Shown here: in pieces, positions 12,701 to 27,100 of the stretch
How positions within the stretch are numbered: the first letter of the stretch is position 1
Layout of the letters: every line of letters begins with the position of its first letter
Source: Drosophila persimilis
Lineage: Eukaryota > Arthropoda > Insecta > Diptera > Drosophilidae
NCBI RefSeq assembly: GCF_003286085.1
Contig: NW_020825288.1
Span: forward strand, 19,840,001 to 19,904,000
Reading direction: 5' to 3'
Length of the DNA stretch: 64,000 nucleotides
Notes under the pieces: generated by a model
What the model was told of the DNA's origin: nothing
Seen by the model: only the letters and a program-made list of their open reading frames with translations
Database searches by the model: none
Position numbers and translations under genes: made by a program

Positions 12701-15700
12701 GAGGAAATTCGAAATTAGAAATGGGATCATCTCAAGGTGAACAGATAATCTTCTACTTAATTTTAAGTAATTAATTACTTAAGTATGTATATCTACTCAT
12801 ACTACTACGCTACATATTTACAGTTGGATTTGCAAGGGTTGCACTAAAATTTTCAAAACACCGTTAAGTATAAAGCTCTAAATGAATCCATACACCAGAG
12901 GCCTTCGCCTCTCTCTCTCTCTTGTAATACGCTCTCTTATGGCTTTTGTATTCGCTTGCAGCGTGCAATTTGCATTCAGAAAAGAGAAAGAGTGCATCCG
13001 TTATTCTGCTAAGCAGTGTAGTTTGTCTGACGATTGATCAATGCTGACAGAGAGAAAAACAGAGACTGACAAGCAGTGGAGGCGAGGACACTCTAGCTGT
13101 TTATTCTGGGAAGCAGTGCAGGCGTCGTCTGGCAGAGATTCGTTTACTCTGATAAGCAGTTCACGTGTTGTCTAACAGTGAAGCAGTGCTGACACATTAG
13201 CTATTATCACGCCATATTTTCGCCATTCAAAATTAGTTAATTCTAGTATTATCAAAATTATTTTAACTAAATATATAGCCACCAGTGGGGATTCATTTAG
13301 GGCTTTAACATTTATAAGTAGAAAGCACTACTAGTACTACATCCATTGACCGCATGTAAAATAAAAACTACATTTAAGTGGATGACACGACTTTTAGGAC
13401 AACCCTTTGCGTCACTCCACTTCGTCGTATATATGTACATATATATGCCAAACCTGTGTATCCACTAGCACATATACAGGTATAATTGCTACTATATCCC
13501 AGGCAGGTGCCACCGTTCAAGCAGTTTTCTTGGGGACATGCATTCAGGGAGGCCAATCGATGGGTTGGTGACTGTTGTTGTTGTTGGTTTTTGTTAAGTT
13601 TACTAGCTGTTGTTGTTGTAGTTGTTGGTAATATTGTTGTTGGAATTGTATTTGTATTCGTAATTGCTGGTACAGTGATTGCGACTATTGTTGTTGTTGT
13701 TGTTGTTGGCAGTTGTTCTGGTGTCGGTGTGGTTGTTGTTGTAGGTAGACAATGACCAATAGGGCCTAAGGTTTATAGCCATATACGGGAGGATTGTTGT
13801 TGTTGGGTTGTATGTAGTATATAAGATTAGGGGGATTAGTATATAGCGAATAAATCAGATGTTAGTAAAAGCAATGGGAGATTATCCAAAAAAGCAGATG
13901 CACATTAACAGAATGCATTTCCCGAAGACTTGAAGGCAGTCCATAATGTTTTTATGTATTTCCAATGAATTAGATAGGTATGGAAGCTCAAGTTAAGTGC
14001 GAGGCTGATGGGCATACATCGACTTTTAATGACTGCACCCTGCGGATCCCTGTAAGAACGCAGCGATTTATACGAATGTATCCGTTCGTTTATGGGACAT
14101 TTACGAGAGGATGCGCCCCTGAAGTGGAACAGGGGTAGCAGAAAAAGTCAGGTATCGAATGAGTTTAGTCATAGGATAGACTCTCCGAATATTACTGATC
14201 TTTGGATAATATTTCTTCAATTAGAGCATGATGTATGTATGTTTATTAATCGAAACGAAGAGGATTTGTTGTTGCCCATGAACCAATTAAATGTTATATA
14301 TTTCTTTAATTTATTGACATCTATCTGCCTTGAAGCTTTGAAATGCACTGTGGGACACCCCCAATCTACAATTATTGGTCTAGCCCTCTAGCCCATCATC
14401 CAGCCTCTAGCCTCCAGCCACCATCCACGTACTCAGCTTCAGTTCGCAACGTTTCCGCTTAAGCCACTCGGGCGAGATGTAGCGCTTCTTTTTCTCGCTG
14501 GCGCACTGTGATGGATCGATCATCTCCAGTTCGATCGAAGGCGGCGTTAGCGGCTCCAAGTCGGAAGCTTTTGTTGTTGTTAAGATACCAAAAACCATTA
14601 AGCCCAAAGAAAAAAAAATTAAAACCAAACGCTTTATAACCATGCATCGCCCATGAAAAACCTTTACCCTTTTAGCTTTTTGAGAGGGAATCTCCCAGAG
14701 AAGGACAAGCAGTAGGACTTACCCGTTGTGCCTGGCTTACACACGCACTTGCCGCCAACGCACTCCGAATCGATGGGACACTGTTGGGTACAGCTCGGGC
14801 CCAGCTGGCAGAGCTCTCCACTGTATTCCGGGGGGCAGATGCACTGGAACCCAATGGCCTTGTCCACACAGGAGCCGCCGTTGAGGCACTGCTGGGTCTG
14901 GCAGGTCATGGGTCGATCACACACCTCGCCGCCCCATCCGTCCAGGCACTGGCAGGTGTACCAACCGTACGTATCGAAGCAGCGTCCGCCGTTCAGGCAC
15001 GGACTCTTGTCGCACTCATCCACGTTGGTCTGACAGAAGGCGCCCGTGTAGCCGGTGCCGGAGCAGTCGCAGCTGAAGCCATTGATGCGGTCGATGCAGC
15101 TGCCATTATTCTGGCACGGCTGGGAGGCACACTCGTCCGTGTCGATCTCGCAACGGGGACCCGCATAGCCCTTGGGGCACTCGCAGGCGATGCTCCCGGT
15201 GCCGCCGAGCACCACACAGGCGCCGTTGTTCAGGCAGGGATTCGACTGGCACAGCGGATGGATGTTCACCTCCGTTTCGCAGTGCTGCCCACTGTGCTGG
15301 GCATCGCAGAAGCACTGGTAGTCGCCGCGCGAGTTCTCCAGGCAGGTGCCACCATTCACACACGGATTCTTGCCGCAGGGCGAGCCATTGTCCTTCTGGC
15401 AGTTCTTGCCCGAGTACCGGGCCGTGCAGCGGCACTCGTAGCCCTCGGAATTGGAGGAGCACGTGCCATGACCCATGCACGGATCGGTCAAACAGAAATT
15501 GTCCGGCAGCCGGGTAAACAGATCATGATCGCTGCAGGGTCCGGGCGTCAGCGGACAGACCCCAAATACGACATTCTGTATGGTCGAATTGTTCACGAAC
15601 TGCAGTCCGGGTCCATCCAGAAGGCAGCCGGAAAAGGAGTTGCCCAGTATCAAGATGGCATCTTTGTAGCCGATGTCCTGATTCGTCAGGAACTGACTGT

Positions 15701-18700
15701 TATACGTGGAGTTGGCTAATGAAAAGGAGGGTGAAAACGCGGTATCAGTATGGAATAATTATTGAATTTAACGTACACTCTATACCACATACAATCCCTG
15801 AATCTAGGCCATTCTATAGTGTTTGGCTAATCTTCTATTTATTATCAAGTTTTTGTCCAGATATCTATTGTAAAATTTTGTTAATCAAATATTGAACGAT
15901 TGAAAACTTGTATAATATCGATACGTAAGCGATACCGATTGTAAATTTTATTGTTGCATACAAAAAAAAAGAAATTTACAGTCTGTAAATCGAAATCCCA
16001 TTCGTATTCGATCTATACCATCGTTCCATTCACATTTGAGGTCTATATTACGTTTAAGCCTGACTAGAAATACATTTAGGGATGGCAGATGGTACATCGA
16101 TATCTTTGGCGTGATCGGAACGAATGTATCCGTTCACTTACGTGAAATTTCTACAGCGAATGAGACGAAAAAGCCTTAAGCACGATTCTAGATAGTTCCT
16201 TTCCCGTCTATCAATTGATTAGTTTGTGCTCCTCTTCGTGATGATGGGGATTCGAAATCCCTTTCCCACTTTACTTTACAACACATTTCACGATTTATTT
16301 CGAACCCTTTTGGACATCCACGACACTCGCAATTCGTGTTAGAGGCTCTCTCGTCCCGTTGCAGACCCAATTTGTTTTGTGGTTGGATTATCACTTACCA
16401 AATATGCTTGCCGCACGATCCACATGCAAATAGAGGTTACCGTACTCGTATTTGAACTGGAGCGTATGCCAGCGATTGTCCAACAGTTGGTAGGGCAATT
16501 TCACATCCAGGCGATTGTTTGGCCCATGGACGGCGGGGCCGGCCAATGAGATTTGCAGAAAATCGTTGAGCACTGAGATTACGATTGAGTTTTTGTTGTA
16601 CTGCTGGGCGAGTATCTCGCCGCCGCGGCACGAGCGGAAACTAATCGCCGAATGGTCCCAAATGGGCATCGGGGTGGTCAGACGGAGGTAAGTGGAGCCA
16701 TTGAAGTATGCCTCCTTGGTATGCACCTCCACGGAGGCAACATCTGCAAGAGAAAAGATCAAGAGTTTAGTTGTGGGGTTACTTCAGACCGAATAAAAGA
16801 CTCAAATGAAAGCATGACAAGGCCAGGCCGGGCCGGGCCAGGCCAGAGCCAGGCCAAGTCGGATCGGAGGGCGTACTCTCATTTAACTAATCGCATTTCA
16901 TTCGAATCGCGGGGCTTTTCTGTGCTGGGGGGAAAACGCATTTGTAACCGTAGACTTCTTCCTCATTTCCTCAGCGACTTATTTGGCCACACAGCAAAAT
17001 GGCCAATTGGTTTACTTTGGCTTACATTTTCCCCTCTGCGGCACTTTTTTCTCCTTCCCTCTCGGGCACTTCCCTCCGCGTCTCGTTTGGCTAAGAAAGT
17101 GTTTTTTTCGTCTAGCATTGACCAAATTAGACAAGTTGCCACGGCCAGGCAGCCGCATGCATGCCACATGCCACATGCCACCACACTTAAATGGTAATCA
17201 GTGAACGTTTCATTTCAAAACTTTCATTTACCGCTGATCGCCTGCCAAGGCGCGCAGAATCAATTCCCATTTCCCCCCAGCACCAAGCACCAGAAAGAAG
17301 CTGTAGACCAGAAGACTCCGGCCATAACTTCGGACGACGAGTGGTTTTCTAATTCAGTTTTCAAGCGAGAGGGAAAGCCCACCTATCGGCAAAGATCGAA
17401 GCTTGAGGTACCCTAATAAGAAGTGAGTGTGCCCCTTCGGTTACATCTCGTGTGTCCGAGCGCACTAAAACAACATTCGAAAGAAGCGTTCGAAGACTTC
17501 CACTAAACTAAACAGGTGAATATAGTTTCTTCTGACTGGGAAAAAGAATGTAGAAATATATTAAACTACAAGTTAAATATAAATGGTGTAAGGTAATGCC
17601 CAAAACTGAAAGACTACAGGGATCGTAGAGGGTTATCGACTGTCTCGTCTAATAGAAGGCCAATCGTTCCTTAACTTCGTGCGCTCCATTTAATAGCAAA
17701 AAATCGTCATTCCTCGGAAAGTGTACAGCAAGATCCAAACAAAATGAAACAAACTTTCTTGACTGAAGTGCACAAGGCGCAAAAATAAGAAAAAGCCGAC
17801 TATGACTGTTGATATGTTCGTGCTTAAATAGGTACGAGGTACGCACATAAACATTTGTGCCAAAAGCCGGTTTTGTAGACCGTTCAATAAACTGCAAAAG
17901 GCAAAAACCAAAATAAAACGGAGCGAAATCGGCTAAAAGGAAAAGTTTTTAACGAGAGGAAATGGCAACAGGGAAAAATAGGGAACTAATTAGGAATTTT
18001 CAGATCTAAAAACTCTGGGGACTCTTGCACGAGAGAACCGCGTGGCTTCTCTCATTTTCTATCATTCGATTTGAGCATCTTTGCTCGACTTGTGAATCCG
18101 AGATTTTCCGTTTCTCTTCGGCCCTTGACTGCCTGTGCGGATTGCCATCTACTGCTTGCTTCAGGGATCACCATCAACCATCAAGTGGTTGCTTCAGGAA
18201 GCTTTGTGGATCGCCATTGACTGCTTGCATTGGGACGGTAGCACACGGTTGCATTTAACTAGGAAATGGAAAAGGTTTTGAAACTCTGCAGATAATAAAC
18301 TATTCGAACATCTACTCCTCTGGTTAATAATTATTTTAATTGATTTTGAAACTTTTTTTTTGCTGTAGGAAGTACGTAGATAATAGGCAATCTATTGATT
18401 CCATTTCAATAGAAATCTCTGTACAGTACTTCCCCATTTGATCTGAGGCGTCTCGAACCAAAGTATGTATTTATTTTGCATTCCAGCTTTTGCTAGACCA
18501 TCACTCAAGCCTCCAATGGGAGTTGGAAAACAAATGTACGGGTATACTCTTCATTAAAAATGACAAATGAAACTGTTGGAAGCAGCCAAAAACTTGAGAA
18601 ACCTTTGGCCATGGCGCTCTGAGCTTTATTGCCAAAACGAACATAACCAGATTGAAGTTTGGGGGGAATTTGTGTTAAGTGTTGGTGCTTTTTGGCGTTA

Positions 18701-21700
18701 ATAAACTTTGAACAAAAAATCGTACATATTTTTACACTTCCAGATCATTTTAGCACCTTCTCGGCTGGGTTGAACCCACACGTTGGTGGTAGTGCCATGC
18801 CCTTTGGGCGGCTGCCCTGACCCATGGCCTGATGGCTGGGATCCCGGGCTTAGAAAGCACTCGAAGCGACCTCGTCGCAAACAGAACCTGAACGACGAAC
18901 AACATAATGGAAAAAGGCCATTATGAGGCCATCGATTTTGCCGCCTCGCCTTGTCCGGTCTTCTCAAACATTTCGTACGAGTAATTTTGTGTTTAAAGGC
19001 GATTTGTGGTATTTGCATTGACAGTTGTTCGTCTGTCGTTTTGGTTAATGTATGCCAACAGGGAGGGGACAGTAGGGGGCGGGCAGGGCGTTAGCAAGTA
19101 AGTCTGGCAGTAAAGAGCTCATAATTATATTATACTCACGTACGAAACTAGGCAGAAAAATATTCAAAAGTTAAACAACAAAAATGCGATTTAAACTGTT
19201 TGATCGTTGGACTTAATGTTTCGACGAAGGGATACTCATTACTTAGATGCGGTGTATAATATTTTAAGCCCTATAGTAGGGCTCAAAACTCAGCATTAAT
19301 CAGGCTATACAAATATTTCATTCTTCTAAATTCTGGTCGAGAGCCCGTATGCCTTTTACTGACAGTGTCATTTCACACATTCATGCACGTATTCCTTTAC
19401 ATTTATAGATGGAATGCACACACCTATACTATATTGTGGAAGTTAAGGTATAGATTCTCCTTATGCTTTGGCATGTGCAATTTTTTTGTACACAATCTCC
19501 GCATCGACGACTGACTGTTTTGTGCTGTTGTTCTTGACCGTAAACAAACGGAACGGAAATTTCATAATCACAACCAAGGAAAAGAATTCTATTTCCACCT
19601 CTTTTTTTTATTATTATTATTCTACTTTTTGCGTGACTTTTGGACAACCGTTTGTTGGTTTTTTTCTTCGACTCATGAATGACTTGACTCTGAATCCGAC
19701 TCTAAAACCCGATCTTAAGCCGTCTCTGAGCGAATTTTGTTTAGCGGTGCCATAAAAAAGAAACAGTTTAATAGTGTCTTTTCAGCTTTTGTTCGGGTTT
19801 AAGAGAGAGAGAGAAGAGAACGTTTGGTGGAAGCACTTTTCGAGACTTTAATGACTTCTCGGCGCTGTGACTTTTTTTCGGGCACAAAAGAGTTTGTTAT
19901 GCCGGTTCTTAAGTAGGGGCGTGGCAAATGGATGGAACTTAGCCAAATTTGAATGGTTTTTAATGAATTATTCCTACAGAGAATACAATGGTAGGTATTT
20001 CTGGGATGAACCATCGTAGTATAAAGATTTATGGTGATTTCTGGTGGGATTTAAAAGATTTAAGTCTTTAAATGCTCCATCAATGTCTAGTGTACTTAAA
20101 TATAAAAAAAGGTGAATATAATTGTAATTAATAGCGCATTGCTCTAGCATTAACATTTTTGGAAGCCCAGGTGCTTCAAGTGCGCTATCAATTTGATGAA
20201 CGATTTACAGTACACCTAAAAGATTAATTGAGGGATTTAATTACAAAGGAAGTACAATTTTCTCTTAAAGCTTTTCGCCAAAAAAAAATGATGTACTTTC
20301 CCCCACACTCGTACCTTGGTACGGTACGGCATCAAAAGAGAAAACGCTCGAGATTTGCAAAACTGTATCTGAGATGCATAATTACACTGCTTGCTTTTCC
20401 ATTTCCCAATGTTATTCCCATGCTACGCTGTGCGCGTGGAGGGGGAAAAGTGATTTATGCAAAATGCAAAATGAGATAAACACTCAAAGGAGGAAGCGGT
20501 AAATGTTACAGAAAGCAACAACCGACTCCGCCTACACACTGGACAGCGGTAGAGAGAGAGACGTGGAGAGTGGGAGAGAGAGAGGGAGAGAGAGACCCAG
20601 TTAGGAAAGAAACACTCAAATCATTGCAACACTTACCAACACTTGCATAAGCTTGTAGAGCATAAGTACTCCGAATGCATACAAATACATATGTAAATTA
20701 GCTCAACTTTAGCTTTTTGCTTTGTTTCTTCCCCTGCCTTCTGCACTGCATTCTGCTTGTATGACTAATCAGCGTGTCTGCATATGCAAAACAACACCAA
20801 ATGTAAGGACATACATACATACATATAAGTACATATATGTACATATATGTACATATGTATGTACATGTGCTTGCTTAACCCCATGTGGCCGCTGGCTATT
20901 GCCGTTTTGCATGTTAGCCACTTTGAAACTAGATGCAGTTCTCGCTCCTCTTTCTCCTGCTCATCTGCTGCTTTGACTGTTTTAATAATACCTCGTACCG
21001 GCACATGAGGAATGCAAGGGTACATATATAGAGATCGTGGATACATACATATGTTTGTCATAGGAAGAAAAAGACGTTTTAATACCCCCTAAACGGGTTA
21101 ATTGTTTGATTTTGGTTGACCTTTGTGGAACAGTGTCGATTCAATTATTATTATTAATTATTACATATAGGCTTTCTTCCTTTAAAATCTGTTTATTATA
21201 GGAAAATTATTAAATTTTCGTTAATTCCTTTTGTTTGGCAATTTCACGCTTTTCAAATTTTGCGAGCGAGAGCGTGCGGATTTTGGGCCTGCGTGAAATA
21301 TGGTTTCATTAGAACATGTTGATCTTCCTCGTTACTCATTTTACTATTATTATTGTTTGAAACAGATCGAATATTCAGCAAGATCAGTAACTTCTGGTAA
21401 CGGGTATCCAATTGTCTTGTTGCTGATATTGTTTCTGTGGCAGGTGCAGTGGCAGTACCCACCCTTCCCCCGGGGATATTTCTCTGGTCTAACCCTTAGC
21501 CCGAGGGAAGGAGGGGGGATCCAAGGTGTTGGCCACAACAAAACGTTGCACGTTGCTAACTTCGGCTCGGCTCTGACTTGTGGGTGGTTCGGCTTGGATC
21601 CGGTGCTTGGGTTGCCCGGGGACCCGGGATTGTTTTTTGCCGCTACAATTTTTTCCCCTTCTTCCATCCCACTCTTCACATCTCTGAATATGGTCATACT

Positions 21701-24153
21701 TCAATTGTTTTCCCGTTGTATGTATGTGTGTCTGTGTTGCCTCATTCAGCTCTCAACCCACACTTTTCTGTTGTCCCATTGTTGTTGTTGTTGTTTTAAA
21801 TTTTTGCTCTAAATACTTTTAACTTTTTACTTTTTTGTTGTAGCATAGTTGTTGTTGCTTTTGTGTAACAAACCGCCCACGAAAAAAGTTTCATTTGCAC
21901 TCGATTGTTTCGTACACTTTCTTTAGATTGGGTACAAAGATTTAGCTGAGAAGCTGAACGATGAAGGTAGAAGAAGAAGGCTGAAACATCAAGACAGTCC
22001 CATCCGGGGAGGCAAGACAGACTGCAACAGACTCCAAGACCTGCTAACGATATGTTTTTTACATTTTTTGAACATGTTTTCTTTATTTCCATCAACCTTA
22101 AGGTACCTAATAGACTTTAGTTCCTAATTATCTAATTAGTTCTAATTATCAAAGCGATTACAGTGAAATATGTTGAATGGAGTATTAAAAAAAAACAGTT
22201 GTATGGCATTAAATATAGAAGAACCAAAGAACTTCTGGCTTTTCAAAAACATTTTACGAGTGTCTGGAGCTAGCTCAAAGGCCAGCATAAAAATCGTGTA
22301 ATATTATTGTTCTTTGTAGAACAGCTATCGGAGCACTTTTTGAATGCACACGACATGTATTTTGTTTGGGTCCTCAGGCTTTTAGCATGTGCGTCTAACT
22401 GGCATCGGTTTTCGTAGAATAAATAGAAGATTGCTTAATAGAAAGAGTATCTAAGCATCGGTGCATCAATGCTACTTTTCTGCTTCTTTCGGATGTTCAG
22501 AAGTTGCATAAATTACCGATGACCGATTTAACTTGTTTTCATTTTCTGAATTTAATTTGTTAGCAACAACCAACAACAACAACAAAATCGGTAATAAAAT
22601 AACAATGTTTTCGTGCAATTAAATTTGAAATTTTTAATTTTATTTTAATTGTTGCGTTTTCGTTTTTCGGTTCACTTTTCTCCCTCTCTCTCTCTCTATA
22701 GTATTGATAGAAAAGTGAAAACGTGTCGCGGTTAAATTTTAATTACAGCCCAAAGATAATGCGATTATTGAAACGTTCCAAAGGGTTTAATTATACTACT
22801 AGACGATGCTCAATAGTCATGAGGTTTGTATATAGATAATAATTCCGAAAGATCTTTATAAAGATTTGTGGTAATTATCAAAAAGTTTTCCATTTGGGAA
22901 AAGTTTTCATATTGTTATTATCATTTGTTTTTTGATGGAAGTTGGCTAAGGAAATAGACAAATAAATTAGTTATAGTTTGAGCCAATTTGGTACAGGAAC
23001 TAGGCTTCAAAGAGCAATTACCCCAAATATGGTTGAAAATAGATGAGTTTCCGCTATGAATATTTATTGTTGTTTATTAAAGTTTTCTGCAAATACGCGT
23101 ATATGGAATTTCATCAGTCCAATTCAGGTTTAAATTGCGTCTATCCGGATACAATCAAGGGTGTGAACCGGATCAGAAGTGATTCAGGGCTACATATATC
23201 TATGGGAATATTTTAGCCAGATAGGAGTTCCAGCCTAGATAGTAAATATTTCAAGAAATTGAAGACAAATAGATACCAAATATAAAAGAAGATTAGTTAG
23301 GTAAAGTCGGTCGAGTGTCAGAGAAGGAGCTCCACACAGACAAGGTTGTTTCTTAATGGTAAATACTCATACTATGTTTTCAAACATTTTAACGTTCCCA
23401 AGCCCCCATCCTCTTGGCATAGTTTTCCCTATACTTCTGTGAGCTCTTTCATGTCTGACTGCACTTTGGACCTGGAGAATAGTGGATCATTTGTTCCGAC
23501 ACCTATAGTTCAACGAGGAAAGAACGAAACTGAGATACAAACAAGTTCCCACACTAATTTCCGCTTTTGCTTCCAAGAAATGTGCTGAAGAAATTTATAT
23601 TTTTAAAATATTTAAATGAATACGGCGCTTCTATTATATAATATGAGCACACAATACCATGCGTATGTGGAGGTAGAAGCTAATTAGTTTTGATATTCCA
23701 TGAAAGCTGCAGATTAACGTGCGTAAAAACTGCGCACACCCACAAAACATGCTGTTTGTTAAGTATTCAGACTATGAAATACCCACTAGTCGCTCTTCAG
23801 AATACATTTTTTATCTGAAAGATAAGCATCAAAGGAGTCTAAACAGGGTATTTGGTTGCTCTACTTTATCTCTTATCGCAAATGTACACAAACACAGTTT
23901 AAACTTGTATATGCTCTGAGAGTAAGGGGTATCCAAATTTCAGTGTGTCAACGGTTTCGCTGTGAGCTTGCTCCCATGAAATCATGATTACAGATTCGTA
24001 TGTATCGTACATTCCCACTTCCACTGCTTGCTCTTCTCTTTTATCTCCTCGTTCTGGGAACAACAACAAAACAAACCACAAAAGCAAGCATACAGACTCC
24101 CCCAAAAAAATACATAGCTGCTTAGAATTGAGCACACTCAAATAGAGCCGGAG

Positions 24154-24195
<42 letters not shown>

Positions 24196-27100
24196 ACTGG
24201 GACTGATTCTGCTGGCTGCCGCTGCTGCGCAGCCGCGCCTGGGAACCCGTTTCTGTTGTTGGAAAAAAACAATTGGCCATGGCTCCAAGTGCGCAGCGAC
24301 TGCGACCTGGCCCTTGTACTCGTCGTAGTACATGCTCTGGGCCTGCCTGCCAGACCCGTCCATCCACGAACTGGCACAAAGCAATGAACTGTTGAATAAA
24401 ACAAAACCCAAAAACCTGAGAATCTTTTCCGGTGGTGCGTCCCCAGCAGAACAGTCTGAGCAAACACAGACCGGGAACAGAGGATGGGCCTGGGACTGTG
24501 CCCCGTAGCTGCTGCATCAGTGGGCGTTGCATTGTGGAGTGGGGACGCAGTTGGCCCGAACAATGGAAATGCTTTTAAAATAAATTGTGGAGTCATGATT
24601 AATAATATTAGCATTCATTAAAATGTATTAGAGACATCTCAAATATTTAAGCTTCGCGGTTGAGCTTCCCTTAGAAAAAAACGTAGAAGAATATTTATTC
24701 AATGCAAGAATACTACTTGCACTGCTTTAAGCTAGTCTCCACTTCTCCACCCCGGAGAAGGCAAGCAGAACCTTCCGCGTGTACCTGTATTTCCCACCAC
24801 GATTACCTCACACACACCCCACCATTTATGTCAAATTTGTGTGCGTTCCATTCCACTGTACCGTCGCGGTGCTCGTATGAGTCAATGTTAACAATGCCCG
24901 TGCTGTTGGGCTGGGATCGCGCTGCGTATGCAAATAGCTAGAGATAAAACGCAGCTACGTGAGGGCCGCGATAAAGCCAACTTCGGGCAGCATTGAACAA
25001 CGCCCCCAACCAAAGTTTTAAACATTTGTTTGCATGAAATTTTCTTAAAAAATTGAATCAAATAAAAGCGAAAGCCGCAATGTTTTGTTGTGTCGCCCGC
25101 TGTATGATATTTGCGGCTTCTGCGGTCGGGTCGGCTCTTCCCAAGGCGGCCTGGTAATCGATGGAGAAACTGAAAACTGGCAACGTTGCTGCAACTGACT
25201 CCGACCTTTAGGTTCTCTATTATAGTCGTAGGGGGAAATCAGTACTTTTTTTAGTTCTTTTGTGGCTATTTTTATAGAGCAAGCTAACGACTTGCACTAA
25301 TGGCCAGCGTCAGGCAATGGTCGCGGCCCGTTGCGTAGCCCCGGATTCACGGATACACGGGGTCCAAGGGGATGACCAGGCCCTGCGTCACGGCCGATTG
25401 CACTTTAACACTTGACCAGAGACCAGGCCAGAGAACAGGCGGCGGCCTAAAACACAGGCCGGAGCGGCACGCGGGTGTGTCCCCCCCCCACCCCCGCGGG
25501 CACACAATTTCCATTTCCACTAACCCGCGGGGTCACGTGTTGTCGTCATTAGCGCGATGCAGGTAGCACAGGTAATTTGTTTCCCTCAAGAGGAGTGTAC
25601 CTGCGCCGCGATTTTTTCACTTGAAAAGATGGATCATTCCAATTTAGGAGAAAATTCAGTGGAAAAACGGAGAAGAAACCACTCTCAGAAAATGACTATG
25701 ATCGACGGGCGATGTGTCTGGATTTTTACAATGGGAGCTGACGGGCCCAAAAACCAGTTGTTTGGGTGGAGTGCAGGGATTTCCCATCTATCAACCTTTC
25801 CCTCTCTCTCTTTCTCGGTGTCTCTCTGTGTTTTTAAACACCCTTTAAGAAGGTGCTTCGATTTTTCCAGATGCTTGACAGTGTATTAAGAGAGACAAAT
25901 TTCCCACAAGCAGAGGGCCTATACATTGTATTGAACAATCATAAGAGAGATAATTTTTCAAGGGTATCCAAATTCTCGGTACTCCCGGTTCTGGTTCCCT
26001 CATCGGAATTGCGGTACTGCTAACTGCTGACGTTGCCGGCTTCGGTGGTTTGGCAATTATTGAAGTCGCTGCTTTCCGGCCAGCGATAAGATTGCGGGTA
26101 ACAACAGTCGTTGACTGGTCCGATCGGTATTGTAAATAAATAAACCAAATTTGAGGTCGTTTTTGCACAATCCCATTGAAAAAGGGGGGCACGGGCACAC
26201 GCAGCACAAAAATACAGAGACAATAAGTGTGGAAGCCTCGGTCAATACGAGTATGTAACTGATAATTACGCATAATGAATCAGCAGTCGACATGTGAATC
26301 AATTTTATTATTCAATTTCATTATAATCGAATGTAGGAAATGAAATGAATGACGGAAGAAATAAAGAGAAATGCACTCATTAAAGTTAGCAAGCAGTTAA
26401 ACTTCAAAAGAGAATATGGCAAGCATAGCGATCCCTAAAGGTTATGTTGACACTAGCTAACTGCTTGGCTGGTGGAGTCTTGTGAGTAGAAATCGAACAG
26501 TAAAATATTTTCTAACCATCTACAATCCAAGCAAATCTACTTCTCTCAAGCATTATTTTCGTTTAGCGATAGCCAAAAACCAATAATAAAATATTTGCGG
26601 ATAATTAACACCATCAGAATTTAGGCATGTCAGATCTATGAGTCACCTCTTTAGAATAAGGAGAGAAGGAAAACTCGTTGAACAAGTTTTCGGTTACCGA
26701 AATTCAATGAAAAATCATTCCCTTCCGTCACACACACACATACACACTTGAGAGCTTTGATTCTCAACTCAAAAGTGCACTCGAATAAATGCAAGTGGTT
26801 CAGGGGGAAAAAAACAACAAACAAGAATCAGGCAGAACATTTCAATGGTGTCATGCAAACATATAATACAATAATAGAGGGGGACCAGCGCTCCTCCGCT
26901 CTCTCACCACGTAGAATGTCCTCTCCTCTCTTTTTCGCTCTCACCTGTTGCTAAATATATTAATATGAAGAGAAATATCCATTGAGGCGCTGAAATGGCG
27001 CGCTTGAGCAAATGCTGCGCTGTCGACGTCGTAATTTGAGCTGCGCTTTTCGTGCGGGCACGGCTCTGCATTCTTCTTGCTGCTGATCTGCTCCGCTGCT

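Larger units (their letters stand above)
16744..26944 (-). other. crb: crumbs first intron, 10.2 kb
   Basis: Bounded by the GTGAGAGC donor after the signal-segment exon and the TTGCAG acceptor before the first laminin-G exon; the phase-1 join restores the GAT codon. No nested gene with family support was found on either strand. It holds many microsatellites, AT-rich tracts and short purine/pyrimidine runs. Size and position make it the natural place for crumbs enhancers, which is inference. Confidence 0.7.

Noticed and set aside
14784..15719. 311-codon plus-strand frame opposite crumbs
   Set aside because: Antisense shadow of EGF exon 14723-15715; no start context or domain.
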